A stretch of 64,000 nucleotides of DNA from Bifidobacterium scardovii JCM 12489 = DSM 13734 (GTDB taxonomy: Bacteria > Actinomycetota > Actinomycetes > Actinomycetales > Bifidobacteriaceae). The DNA lies in assembly GCF_001042635.1 (NCBI RefSeq), contig NZ_AP012331.1, forward strand, positions 992,001 to 1,056,000, written 5' to 3'. Position 1 is the first letter of the stretch, and every line of letters starts with the position of its first letter. Positions 35,225 to 44,028 of the stretch are shown here, in pieces. Below the pieces are notes generated by a model that saw only the letters and a list, made by a program, of their open reading frames with translations, was not told the DNA's origin and did not search any database. A program made the position numbers and the translations under genes.

Positions 35225-36604
35225 CTACACGGGGTGCACCGTCAGCGAAAAGTCGCCGATGGTGCTGATGGTCGAGGGCGAGGCCAGATCGCAGACATCT
35301 CGCAAGCAGTACGTGGCATACAGTGGGAGATAGGTTGTTCCGCCGTCCTGCGCGATATTGGAGCGGGACAGCACCACGCCCTGCGAGACGCGATATTCGG
35401 CATTGGCCAGTACGGCATCAATGGCGGCGTGCGTGCGGTAGCTTCGCCCCGACTTGACCTCGAACGGCATTACGGAATCGGTATTCGTATCTGCGATGAA
35501 ATCAACTTCGCCATGTTTCTTCGCCATGTAGTAATACAGCGGAATGCCTTGCGCCGTCAGCTCCTGAGCGATTACGTTCTCGTAGATGGCGCCCAGGTTC
35601 GGGGATGAATCATCGAGGTATGCGGCCTGAGCGGTCGGCTGCGGGTATCGTGCCATGAGCATGCCGGTATCAGACTGATACAGTTTGAACTTCGGCGATT
35701 GCGCCGTGCGTTTCAATGGCAATTTCGGTTCGGTGACGCAGTCAGTTTTCAATGCCACGCCCGCATCGACAAGCCAGAGAAAATCCTTCTGATTGCGATC
35801 GTACCGGGCGCCGGGGCTGATGGAGGAGACGGCGAATCTGCCGTTGCCGTCGGTCAGCTGAGTGGGGAGCTGATCGAAGATCTCCTGCACCTGCAATGCA
35901 CGATTGCCCGCGTACTGCGAGATATCGTGTCGATATTGCCGGTTCAGCTCGTGCTGCACCGCGCGCACAGCCGCCAAATCACCTTTGGTGTCCAGAAAAC
36001 GTTGCACGACTTCCGGCATGCCGCCGACCACCAGATAGGTGCGGAAGTTCGTCATCATCGCATCGTGAACATACTGGTCGATCGGTGTGACCGACCGGCA
36101 GGACTCTCGGATGCTTTCAAGTGTCGTCTTCCGTACGCCGATAGCCCAGCAGAATTCCTCGAAATCCATGGGACGCATGGTTTTTTCGATGACCGAGCCA
36201 ACGGGATAGGATCGTACGCCTTTGAATTCGGTGCCAAGCATGGAGCCGGAGAACACGTAATCGAAACGACCGTCGGCCACCAGGAACTTGACCATGGTCA
36301 TCACGTCCGGGGCCTCCTGCACCTCGTCGATGAAAATCAATGTATTGCCCGGGACGAGCGTTGAAGGTGAGAACAAGGTCAGACGGCTGATGAACTCCTG
36401 CGCGTCGTTCGCCGATGCGAGCGCGCGGGCCGCCTGCCGGTTCTCGTACAGGTTGATTTCAAGGTAATGGGCGTATTCATGTTTGGCGAACTCGCGTACT
36501 GCGTAGCTCTTGCCGATCTGGCGGGCGCCGGTCAGCAGCAGTGCTTTGCCGGTGCCGCTGCGCTTCCATTCCAGCAGATCGTTCGAGATTTTGCGCTCAA
36601 GCAT
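35225..36604 (-). CDS. AAA ATPase with DUF4143 (COG1373)
   Basis: A 459-residue paralogue of the ATPase at 32332. Walker A GARQIGKSYAV (~27), Walker B TLIFIDEVQEAPD (~90), SGSMLGTEFKG sensor segment, the TYLVVGGMPEVVQRFL middle and the C-terminal GEVDFIADTNTDSVMPFEVK. The last motif again gives D, E and K in nuclease-like order. The role is unknown. ATG 36604 follows GGAAAGGAACTGCC. Upstream at 36655-36753 lies an AT-rich 33-bp iteron array, unlike anything else nearby except the iterons of its paralogue. It is convergent with the GntR gene (21-bp gap). Confidence 0.85.
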   Translation of the reverse strand: MLERKISNDLLEWKRSGTGKALLLTGARQIGKSYAVREFAKHEYAHYLEINLYENRQAARALASANDAQEFISRLTLFSPSTLVPGNTLIFIDEVQEAPDVMTMVKFLVADGRFDYVFSGSMLGTEFKGVRSYPVGSVIEKTMRPMDFEEFCWAIGVRKTTLESIRESCRSVTPIDQYVHDAMMTNFRTYLVVGGMPEVVQRFLDTKGDLAAVRAVQHELNRQYRHDISQYAGNRALQVQEIFDQLPTQLTDGNGRFAVSSISPGARYDRNQKDFLWLVDAGVALKTDCVTEPKLPLKRTAQSPKFKLYQSDTGMLMARYPQPTAQAAYLDDSSPNLGAIYENVIAQELTAQGIPLYYYMAKKHGEVDFIADTNTDSVMPFEVKSGRSYRTHAAIDAVLANAEYRVSQGVVLSRSNIAQDGGTTYLPLYATYCLRDVCDLASPSTISTIGDFSLTVHPV

Positions 36605-36654
36605 GGCAGTTCCTTTCCGAATCCCTTACGAGAGTAACATTTTCCATCCTGTTT

Positions 36655-36753
36655 GTACAAAATACCGCATTTTGAAATGGGGTTTTGGTGCAAAATACCG
36701 AATTTTAAAGTAGGGTTTTGGTGCAAAATACCGTTCAAAATGTCGTGCAGAAT
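36655..36753 (-). repeat. 33-bp iterons before the second DUF4143 ATPase
   Basis: GTRCAAAATACCG occurs at 36655, 36688 and 36721, exactly 33 bp apart; the first two units match at 28 of 33 positions, the third over its first 13. Each ends with GGGTTTTG. The array is AT-rich against a GC-rich background and starts 51 bp upstream of the ATPase start codon (36604, minus strand). Confidence 0.85.
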
Positions 36754-36807
36754 GCTGCGCGCATGGCGTCTCAAAAGTGTAGGCAAGGGGCGTATGCGGC
36801 TGTGTGA

Positions 36808-37200
36808 TCATGCAGCTGGCTGTGGCGATGCGGTGCTGGAGCGCCGCCGTGCGATTCGTTCGCGGCCTATGCGCGATCGTCCGCCATGCGCCTGCGCCTG
36901 AGATGTTGCGATAGGCGGTTCCCGTTTGCCGGCGTTTTCGGCGGTGGTGATCGGTATGCCGTCGGAGGAGGCTTCGATGATGCGCTGCAGGTAGCCGTAT
37001 TGGGTGCGCGGCTCGTCGTCGTTCAGGCAATCCAGTATGGAGGAGGGTCGATCGGGTTTGTCCCCAAGCAGATCGGCGGCTTTGCGACCGCGATTGGTGA
37101 GGCTGACCATCATGACCCGGCTGTCCTGCTTGGGTGGGCGGCGGCTGATGTGGCCACTGGCGAGCAAGGGAATGGGTGATGATCGGTTCTCCGGTGAACG
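36808..37200 (-). pseudogene. MarR-family regulator remnant
   Basis: The frame ending at 36808 contains SGHISRRPPKQDSRVMMVSLTNRGRKAADLL, given here as two parts of a MarR wing and following helix. The preceding helix-turn-helix is split over another frame (around 37165) and no start can be found. It lies divergent from the aldo/keto reductase at 37423, which it may have controlled. Confidence 0.6.
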
Positions 37201-37276
37201 GGTGCACGGCGAGAGTGGCGTCTGCATTGGTACTGCGGCTGATGTGTTGTGGCGGATCCTCCCATACGCACAAGGT

Positions 37277-37331
37277 ATGGCTGGGCATTGGGCAAACCTA
37301 TTGGATATGGCAGCGCGTTTGGCGTGTAATG
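37277..37331 (+). promoter_or_regulatory. three-block module shared with 41820
   Basis: ATGGCTGGGCAT (37277), TATTGGATAT (37299) and GTAATG (37326) have exactly the same spacings as the blocks at 41820, 41842 and 41869, with weaker conservation between them. It lies about 92 bp before the aldo/keto reductase start, so a promoter or operator is likely. Confidence 0.6.
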
Positions 37332-37422
37332 GATGCGGGATGTGCTGCGGCGTCGGCGCCGGAAGGCAGACCGACGAACCGGACCGGCACGCAATATCGG
37401 ATACGCGGCGAAGGAGCGGCTG

Positions 37423-38415
37423 ATGGAATACACCAAGCTGGGCAACAGCGACGTGACCGTGTCCCGCATCTGCATGGGATGCATGGGATTCGGCGATGCG
37501 GCCAAGGGGCACCATTCATGGATTCTCGACGCCGACCAATCGCGCGAGATCATCGCATACGGCTTCGAGCATGGCATCACATTCTACGACACGGCCATCG
37601 GATACGCGGACGGCACCAGCGAGGAATACGTGGGCCGAGCGTTGCGTTCGATTGCCGGCAATCGTGACGAATACCAGATCACCACCAAGTTTCTGCCGCG
37701 CACGGATGCCGAAAGGGAAGCCGGCGTGACCGGTCAGCGGCACGTGGCCGCGAATCTCGACGCAAGCCTCAGGCACCTCGGCCTCGACTATGTGGACCTC
37801 TACATCTGCCACATGTGGGACTACCACACCGACATGGCCGAAGTCATGGAAGGCATGAATGAGGCGGTCAAGGCCGGCAAGGCGCGCGCCATCGGCATTT
37901 CGAACTGCTACGCCTACCAGCTCGCCAAGATGAACGCGCTCGCCGAAGCCAACGGCTGGGCGAAGTTTGTGTCCATCCAAAGCCATTACAACCTCATCGC
38001 CCGCGAAGACGAGCGCGAACTGGCCCGCCTGTGCCGGGAAGACAACATCGCCATGACCCCGTACAGCGCGCTCGCCGCCGGCCGACTGTCCCGTCTGCCC
38101 GGTGCCGAAGCCACCAAGCGACGGGTCGAGGATCAGGTGGCGCATTCCAAGTACGACGCCACCGAAGCCCAGGACGATGTGATCATCAACCGCGTGGCCG
38201 AAATCGCCCGGCGCCATGAGACCTCGATGACCGCCGTCTCGCTCGCCTGGCTGCTAGCCAAGGTCACCGCGCCCGTGGTCGGCATGACCAAGCCGCATCA
38301 TGTCGATAGCGCGCTCGCCGCCGTGACGCTCAAACTCACGGATGAGGAAATCGCCTATCTGGAGGAACCGTACGTGCCGCACAAGCTCGTCGGCGTCATG
38401 GCTTTTAATCACTGA
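37423..38415 (+). CDS. aldo/keto reductase
   Basis: A 330-residue aldo/keto reductase: LGNSDVTVSRICMGCMGFGD at the start, FYDTAIGYADGTSEEYVG with the catalytic Asp and Tyr, QITTKFLPR with Lys, LYICHMWDYHT with His, and VGMTKPHHVDSA for cofactor binding. NADPH-dependent carbonyl reduction in the cytoplasm is expected. ATG 37423 has GAAGGAGCGGCTG upstream. It is monocistronic and ends before a strong terminator (38434). The degraded MarR gene upstream suggests it has lost its original control. Confidence 0.9.
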   Translation: MEYTKLGNSDVTVSRICMGCMGFGDAAKGHHSWILDADQSREIIAYGFEHGITFYDTAIGYADGTSEEYVGRALRSIAGNRDEYQITTKFLPRTDAEREAGVTGQRHVAANLDASLRHLGLDYVDLYICHMWDYHTDMAEVMEGMNEAVKAGKARAIGISNCYAYQLAKMNALAEANGWAKFVSIQSHYNLIAREDERELARLCREDNIAMTPYSALAAGRLSRLPGAEATKRRVEDQVAHSKYDATEAQDDVIINRVAEIARRHETSMTAVSLAWLLAKVTAPVVGMTKPHHVDSALAAVTLKLTDEEIAYLEEPYVPHKLVGVMAFNH

Positions 38416-38433
38416 TTCGGCACGGAACATGGC

Positions 38434-38463
38434 AAGGCCCCTGACAGCGCGGTCAGGGGCCTT
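38434..38463 (+). terminator. intrinsic-type hairpin
   Basis: A perfect 12-bp stem (AAGGCCCCTGAC and its complement) around AGCGCG, 19 bp after the aldo/keto reductase stop. A short T-poor tail follows, so termination strength is uncertain; it also faces the convergent gene at 38539. Confidence 0.75.
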
Positions 38464-38538
38464 AGCCGTATTTATCGGATTGTTGCCTGGCGGCGACTTG
38501 GCCACGATGAACTTCTTTGTTGGTGTGGCTTGACTGTT

Positions 38539-38913
38539 TCAGTCCTTAAGTCCCTTGCATAGGGGAATGAGGGCGAGCAGCAGCACGATGCCGACCAGTC
38601 CGACGATGATGCCGAAGACGAGCATGTTCCAAATCATGGTCATGCACATGCCGACACCGAGCGCCAGAGCCCCGATGATGGCCAGCAGAGTGATGCCAAC
38701 CGTTTTGAAACTTAGCGGCACGAACATGGGCTTGCCTTCCATCTTGCGGCGAACCAGCAGCGTGATGAGCAGCACTACGGCGCCCACGGCTCCGATGCCG
38801 ACGCCTTGGTTGAAGGCATTCCATTCCGGGAGCATGGTCATGCACATGCCGATGGCGAACAGTACTCCGCCGATGGTGCCCAGGATCATTGAGGCGAAAT
38901 TCTTCTTCGTCAT
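38539..38913 (-). CDS. small four-helix membrane protein
   Basis: A 124-residue protein with four transmembrane helices in two similar halves: GGVLFAIGMCMTMLPEWNAF and GALALGVGMCMTMIWNMLVF. The repeated GMCMTM(L/I) suggests an internal duplication of a two-helix unit. No known function. ATG 38913 is preceded by GAAAGGTCGTC. Confidence 0.6.
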   Translation of the reverse strand: MTKKNFASMILGTIGGVLFAIGMCMTMLPEWNAFNQGVGIGAVGAVVLLITLLVRRKMEGKPMFVPLSFKTVGITLLAIIGALALGVGMCMTMIWNMLVFGIIVGLVGIVLLLALIPLCKGLKD

Positions 38914-39220
38914 GATGACGACCTTTCTCGTAACTGCGTTGGAATCTTGTTGGCGGGATGTGCCCCGTCGTTGTTGACGCTGTACAAGCTACGAGTCGTC
39001 TTCCGGCCGATTGCTAACGAAATATTGATGGGATATTAAACGGTGTGTCGGGCTCAAAAACTGTCTGAAAAACCGTGAAAAACGTTGCAACCATTGGCTT
39101 TTAATAAATCGTTAATACTGGCTCAATATTGCGTTGACGATTGCTTTTAGATTCGGGCGCATATACGAATCGTGCGACCGCTGCGGTACCACATACGGCG
39201 GCGAACAACAGGAGCCCCAT
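38914..39220. promoter_or_regulatory. AT-rich intergenic region
   Basis: About 300 bp between divergent genes. The part from ~39010 to 39130 is markedly AT-rich with several TAAT/ATTAA stretches and probably holds promoters for both sides. No longer repeat was found. Confidence 0.35.
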
Positions 39221-39799
39221 ATGGAACAGCAAATGGCGGGCATCACCCCGGACTTCGTCGGCTATGAATACACATCCGTGCGCGCGGACGGCGCGCATGA
39301 GTCGATGGTGATCGACGCCTACCGGAATTTTGGCTGGCTGCCGGACGGTTCGCGGCGCGGCGGTGAGCTGCACTTCAAGCGTGACCGCAATCTGCTGAAT
39401 CGTACCGAACTGACCCGTCTGCAGCGCCAGTTCGATTCGCATATGCGCGAGCTGGAGACCTTGGGAAAGGCTCCTGCCCGTAAATCATCGATTATCGGCT
39501 GGTGCGTCGGGCTGATCGGATGCGTGTTTCTCGGCGGGGCCACGTTCTCGTATCTGGGTGGACTGATGGGCCTGATGGTCGCGCTGGCGATCCCGGGCTT
39601 CCTCTGCTGGCTCGGTGCAGGGCCTCTCGCCAAGCGGATACGCAAGATCATGACCGAGCGCAATGAGCCGGCAATCGACCATCTGCATGATGTGAACTAC
39701 GACGTATGCCGGCGTGCGAACTCCCTGCTGATGCGCGGCGACGACACCGATAGTGTCTCTAATACCGCCGATGGCAGCGAGAGCAAGACACTGGAGTAG
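39221..39799 (+). CDS. two-helix membrane protein linked to a two-component system
   Basis: A 192-residue protein. Residues 1-~80 are soluble; two adjacent hydrophobic helices lie around 88-130 (IIGWCVGLIGCVFLGGATFS and LMGLMVALAIPGFLCWLGAG); a ~60-residue cytoplasmic tail follows. I do not recognise the family. It starts after CAGGAGCCCCAT and ends 37 bp before the response regulator, so it is probably the first gene of that operon. Confidence 0.65.
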   Translation: MEQQMAGITPDFVGYEYTSVRADGAHESMVIDAYRNFGWLPDGSRRGGELHFKRDRNLLNRTELTRLQRQFDSHMRELETLGKAPARKSSIIGWCVGLIGCVFLGGATFSYLGGLMGLMVALAIPGFLCWLGAGPLAKRIRKIMTERNEPAIDHLHDVNYDVCRRANSLLMRGDDTDSVSNTADGSESKTLE

Positions 39800-39836
39800 C
39801 CTGAAATATATTGAACTTTTGAAGGAGCAGAAGGGG

Positions 39837-40517
39837 ATGGCTATGGCAACCATCGTGGTCGTGGAGGACGAGAAGGAGCTCAACGACATCATGTGCATGT
39901 ACCTGCGCGACGCGGGATACACGGTGCACGGGTGTCTGTCGGCCAACGAGGCGTACGCGGCGATGCATGGGCGAATCATCGATCTGGTGATTTCGGACAT
40001 CATGATGCCCGGTCTCGATGGGTTCGAGTTTGCGGCGAAATTGCGGCAAATGGACGAGCATCTGCCGATCATCTTCGTGACCGCGCGTGACGATATGGCC
40101 TCGAAGAAGCATGGTTTCCATACCGGTGTGGATGATTATATGGTCAAGCCGGTCGAATTGGACGAGCTGGTGTTGCGCGTCGAGGCGCTTCTGCGCCGTG
40201 CGGGCATTGAGGAAAGCCACCTGCTCAAGGTGGGTGGACTGGTGCTTGACGCAGGGGAGATGTCGGCCCAATGGGACGGCAATCCGGTCGAACTGACCGT
40301 GCGCGAGTTCAATATACTGTACAAACTACTGAGCTTCCCGCGCCAGGTGTTCTCACGCGGCCAGCTCATGGACGAATTCTGGGGGCAGGACGCGGACAAC
40401 AATCTGCGCGTCACCGACGTGTACATCACCCGCCTGCGTCAGAAATTCGCCGATTGCCCCTACTTCAGCATTCTGACCATGCGTGGCTTGGGCTACAAAG
40501 CCGTCCCGAATCAGTGA
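39837..40517 (+). CDS. OmpR-family response regulator
   Basis: A 226-residue response regulator. Receiver domain with VVVEDEKEL, the phospho-acceptor Asp in VISDIMMPG (~55) and Lys in YMVKPVELDELVLR. The C-terminal winged helix is OmpR/PhoB-type (VELTVREFNILYKLLSFPRQ, VFSRGQLMDEFWG, VTDVYITRLRQKF). It regulates promoters after phosphorylation by the kinase at 40573. ATG 39837 has GAAGGAG nearby. Confidence 0.9.
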   Translation: MAMATIVVVEDEKELNDIMCMYLRDAGYTVHGCLSANEAYAAMHGRIIDLVISDIMMPGLDGFEFAAKLRQMDEHLPIIFVTARDDMASKKHGFHTGVDDYMVKPVELDELVLRVEALLRRAGIEESHLLKVGGLVLDAGEMSAQWDGNPVELTVREFNILYKLLSFPRQVFSRGQLMDEFWGQDADNNLRVTDVYITRLRQKFADCPYFSILTMRGLGYKAVPNQ

Positions 40518-40529
40518 CTTTCCATGCTG

Positions 40530-40551
40530 AGCCCCCTCTGATGAAGGGGCT
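40530..40551. terminator. short AGCCCC/GGGGCT hairpin between regulator and kinase genes
   Basis: A 6-bp stem with a 10-nt loop lies 13-34 bp after the regulator stop. It is weak and without a T run, so it may attenuate rather than stop transcription into the kinase gene. Confidence 0.35.
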
Positions 40552-40572
40552 AATGAGAATAAGAGAATCGAT

Positions 40573-41673
40573 ATGAACGAAACAGAACAGCCAGACAAGC
40601 CAGCCAAATACAGCATGATTTCCGGCCCGTTATCCGGCTGGATCGTGCTGTGGTCGTTTATCGTGTTCATTGCGGCGGCGGCCGGGCAGATGAGCCTGAT
40701 CGTCTGGCTGCCGAGGCTGTTCCCGATTTTCGATGATATGGCGTACCTGCAGGCCGTCATCATTCTGGCGTACTGGCTGCTGCTGGCCGTATTATTCGCC
40801 TGGGAGACGGGTAAGCAGATCTACGATCGTGTGGAATGGCCGATGCGCAAGCTCGGCGAAGCCACCAGCCGAGTCGCCAAAGGCGATTTTTCCGTGTACG
40901 TGGCACCTCAGCATATTGAGGGGAGCCGCGACTGGAATTCGACCGATCAGATGTTCTCCGACTTCAACACCATGGTCGAGGAGCTGGGCGGCATCGAGAC
41001 CATGAAAAACGATTTCGTTTCCAACGTGAGTCACGAAATCCGCAATCCCCTAGCCGTTATCAAGAATTACGCGACCATGATGCGCGACATAGACATGGAC
41101 AAGGACCAGCGCGAGGAATGCGTACGGATCATCACTGCCGCGTCCGAACGACTCAACGCGCTGGTCACCAATATCCTCAAGCTCAACAAGCTTGAAAGCC
41201 AGACCATCGTTTCACAAGCCGTCGATTACGACTTGACCCGCCAGCTGACCGAAGAGATCCTCACGCTTGATGACCTGTTCACCGAAAAGAACATCGACCT
41301 GGACTGCGATCTGGAAGACCGTGCGATGGTGCACGCCGACCCCGGCATCACCACGCTCATCTGGAGCAATGTTCTTGGCAACGCGCTCAAATACACTGAG
41401 CGAGGCGGCCATGTGAGCGTGATTCAGCGCTCACAGGGCAGCATGGTGTCGGTAGAAATCAGCGACGATGGCTGCGGCATGACCCCGGACGAAGCCGCCC
41501 ACATGTTCGACAAGTTCTATCAGGGCGACACCTCGCATGCCTCTCAAGGCAACGGCCTCGGCATGGCGATGGTCAGGCGCGCCGTGGACCTGAGCCGCGG
41601 CTTCATCGACGTGGCCAGCGCCAAAGGCAAAGGCACCACCATCACCGTGCGTCTGCCAGCCGCACGGTTGTAG
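40573..41673 (+). CDS. sensor histidine kinase (HisKA/HATPase)
   Basis: A 366-residue kinase. Two membrane helices (~15-40 and ~55-75) are separated by a very short loop, then a HAMP-like segment, the H box NVSHEIRNPLAVIKNYA (~150), and the ATPase domain with N box LGNALKYTE, G1 DDGCGMT and G2 GNGLGMAMV. The small extracytoplasmic part suggests membrane or intracellular signal sensing. Its partner is the OmpR regulator 55 bp upstream. Confidence 0.9.
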   Translation: MNETEQPDKPAKYSMISGPLSGWIVLWSFIVFIAAAAGQMSLIVWLPRLFPIFDDMAYLQAVIILAYWLLLAVLFAWETGKQIYDRVEWPMRKLGEATSRVAKGDFSVYVAPQHIEGSRDWNSTDQMFSDFNTMVEELGGIETMKNDFVSNVSHEIRNPLAVIKNYATMMRDIDMDKDQREECVRIITAASERLNALVTNILKLNKLESQTIVSQAVDYDLTRQLTEEILTLDDLFTEKNIDLDCDLEDRAMVHADPGITTLIWSNVLGNALKYTERGGHVSVIQRSQGSMVSVEISDDGCGMTPDEAAHMFDKFYQGDTSHASQGNGLGMAMVRRAVDLSRGFIDVASAKGKGTTITVRLPAARL

Positions 41674-41983
41674 GTCTGCCCCGCTGGCGGTGGCTGTCTG
41701 CGGATGCGAACTGGGGGTGGCAAAGCCTGATGCGGCGCGGATTCCGCAGCCACCCCTAGTTCTCCTCCACACCGCTACCACAGTTTGCGGATGCTGCGTG
41801 AGACACATGCCTGTAGAGCATGGCTGGGCATGAGACGACACTATTGGATATTGCGACGCAGGCGCGATGTAATGCAAGGTATCGGATATTGACTTCGCGT
41901 GCTTGAGGTCAGTAGAACGTTGAATATAGGGAATTTCCCCAAGGAAAGGGGTAGTGCCCGGATTCTTGCGCACTTTGGTCTTC
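41674..41983. other. 310-bp gap with orphan promoter elements
   Basis: No gene is supported. It contains the ATGGCTGGGCAT / TATTGGATAT / GTAATG module (41820-41874) and a MerR-type promoter (TTGACT at 41889, TAGAAC 18 bp later, dyad in 41891-41910). Nothing follows them except the degraded IS256 element, so they are promoters without their genes. Confidence 0.6.
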
Positions 41984-43262
41984 GCCCGTTCCTGTGGCGG
42001 TGATCAGTGCGCTGCTGGTACGTTCTCACCGAGTCTTGACATGTCGAGGTAGCGTCGTGTCGACCATTCGTTGGAGGTCACGTAGCGGATGCGCGCGCAT
42101 ATGAGCATGAGCGCGCTGCGTCCGTCGGGGAAGCTGCCGACCACGCGCGTGCGCCGGCGGATCTCGCGGTTGAGGCGTTCGATCATGTTGTTCGTGCGGA
42201 TGCGGCGGCGATGCTCGCGGGGGTAGCCGTCGAGCAGGTAGGTCGTGGTCTCGCCGATGCCCTCACGAAGGCATTCGGCGGCCTCCCCCGAGCTTCCTCG
42301 AATCCATCTCCTCGGCGACGGATTCCGCCTTCTCCAGCGCCTTGCCGCGGGTCTCCATGGAGAACACGGCCTTCAGGGCGTCCGCGGCCCAATCCCTGTT
42401 CCCGGGGTTGACCCTGGCAAGGATGTTGCGCTCGAAGTGCACCATGCACCGCTGATGACGCGCCCCGGGCAGCAATTCGCCCACGGCGGCGACCAGCCCC
42501 GCACACCGGTCTCCCGTCACCAATCGCACGCCCCTCAACCCTCGTGCGAGCATGCCTTTGATGAACGAGCGCCAGCTTTCCGCGTCCTCCTTCATGCCCT
42601 CCGCCACCGAAAGCACCTCGCGCCGCCCGTCGGCACCGACGCCGATGGCCACCAGCACGCTCACGTTCTCCACGCTGCCTCCCCAGCAGCGCTTGTGCCA
42701 CACGCCGTCCATGAACACGTACGCATACTCCTGTTCCAACGGACGCTCCCGCCATGCGTCAATGTCCGCGTACACCTTCCTGAGCTTGTCGCTCAGGGTC
42801 TGCGAGGGCATGCGATCGCCCCACAACAACTGGGCGACATCATCGACCTGCCGGGTGCTCACGCCGGCCAGGTACATGTCGATCAGCGCCTCCCCGGGCG
42901 CTCTCCTCACGGCGCCGGTAGCGTTCGATCACCGCCGACTCGAACACCGCCCCTTTCAGTTTCGGTACTTTGAGGCTCATCTTGCCGGCCTTGACGGTCA
43001 GGTCCCGCCCGTAGTGGCCGGCCCGGTACGCCTTCCGCTTCCCGCTGCGCTCGTATCGGGCGGCGCCGGTGATCTCGTAGGCCTGAAGCGTCGGGCATCG
43101 CGTTCAACGTCTCCTCGACGCTTTTGCGGACCATCCGGTCCAGGGTGGTCTCCAACATGGCCTGGTCGACCTGTAGAATCTGCTGTGACATGGCTTCGTG
43201 CCCTCGTTTCCAATCGCGATTTGTTTTGTTTGGCGACAGAAAATCGTACACAGGACACGGGC
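41984..43262 (-). mobile_element. IS256-family insertion sequence, degraded
   Basis: Terminal inverted repeats are visible: GCCCGTTCCTGTG at 41984-41996 and the complement of GCCCGTGTCCTGTG at 43249-43262, giving ~1.28 kb, a normal IS256 length. The flanking 8-9 bp differ, so no target duplication is seen. The transposase gene is broken. The right end borders the low-GC Kdp island directly, so the element or a recombination through it likely sets the island boundary. Confidence 0.75.
42004..43191 (-). pseudogene. IS256-family (mutator-type) transposase, frameshifted
   Basis: Three or more frames together make a ~395-residue mutator transposase. The start MSQQILQVDQAMLETTLDRM (43191) breaks near 43085; the next part gives ALQAYEITG...YERSGKRKAY; another shift near 42905 leads to EALIDMYLAGVSTRQVDDVA, DDE residues in YVFMDGVWHK and VTGDRCAGL; a last shift near 42190-42300 leads to IERLNREIRRRTRVV with the Glu. 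With at least three breaks it is inactive. Confidence 0.85.
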
Positions 43263-43281
43263 CATGCCCTATTCCAAGCCC

Positions 43282-43338
43282 TCAACCAATTTGCGCAATA
43301 ATTCGGACGTTATCCAAGAAGGAATGCATCTCCATCAT
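43282..43338 (-). pseudogene. truncated ORF after kdpC
   Basis: An 18-codon ORF (MMEMHSFLDNVRIIAQIG) starts after the strong ribosome site GGAAAGGAGAGG and sits 19 bp downstream of kdpC. A good site in front of such a short frame at the island edge suggests the 5' end of a gene cut off there (stop 20 bp from the IS end). Its identity is unknown. Confidence 0.45.
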
Positions 43339-43357
43339 ATTAATCCTCTCCTTTCCG

Positions 43358-44011
43358 TTAGATTAGGTCCATCTTTTGAGCAATCTCAATATTGACCATC
43401 AATACATTGACTGTTTCTTCACCGAAAATGCCAAGAAACTTGCCATCCGTATTGTTTCTAACAATATCTCGAACAGTGTCTTCACTCAGCCCAGATGCTT
43501 CCACAATTCTGGGAATTTGAATTTCAGCTGATTCGGGAGAAATATGTGGGTCCAAACCGGAACCAGAAGCAGTCAACAAATCGGTAGGAATATCTTCCCG
43601 TTTTACTTCGGGGTTCTTCTCCAAAAATGATTCAATATCTGCTTCCACACGTTCCGTCAGTGCAGGATTAGAGGGCGCATAGTTATTGGATCCAGATCCG
43701 AGCCCCGGAAATTCTGTTTCGTCCCGATAATACTGCTTTCCATTCTCACCCTCGGTATAGACATTATAGTGGTAAGCAGAAGGACGGCTCCACATGTAGT
43801 AATCCTCTGTAAATTCCTGTCCTACATATTTTGCGCCAACTGTTTGGCCATTTACGGTAATGAGATTTCCTCCCGCTTGATTCGGGAAAATCAAGGCGGA
43901 TAATCCAGTTAATAGGCAGGGAAACAAAAGTCCGCAAATTAGCATTAAAACAACTGTAACTGTAACTGCTTGTCGTGTCCCGTGCAGCAAGTTTTTCACT
44001 GATTCTTTCAT
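43358..44011 (-). CDS. kdpC: K+-transporting ATPase subunit KdpC
   Basis: A 217-residue subunit with one N-terminal transmembrane helix (VTVTVVLMLICGLLFPCLL) and an external domain. The YYMWSRPSAYHYN and SGSGLDPHISPESA segments are the family signatures. KdpC stabilises the KdpFABC complex and aids K+ occlusion. It is last of the four structural genes (17-bp gap after kdpB). Base composition is low in GC, as for the whole island, and codon use is Firmicutes-like. Confidence 0.95.
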   Translation of the reverse strand: MKESVKNLLHGTRQAVTVTVVLMLICGLLFPCLLTGLSALIFPNQAGGNLITVNGQTVGAKYVGQEFTEDYYMWSRPSAYHYNVYTEGENGKQYYRDETEFPGLGSGSNNYAPSNPALTERVEADIESFLEKNPEVKREDIPTDLLTASGSGLDPHISPESAEIQIPRIVEASGLSEDTVRDIVRNNTDGKFLGIFGEETVNVLMVNIEIAQKMDLI

Positions 44012-44028
44012 AACACAAGCATCCTTTC

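Noticed and set aside
36655..36753. Tandem peptide-coding repeat (33 bp = 11 codons) on the minus strand
   Set aside because: An open frame does read an 11-residue repeat, but it runs into the ATPase gene out of frame, has no ribosome site, and the AT-rich leader position fits a regulatory array better.
41976..43271. Target-site duplication of IS256
   Set aside because: The 8 bp outside the left end (TGGTCTTC) and the right end (CATGCCCT) are unrelated, so no duplication is claimed.
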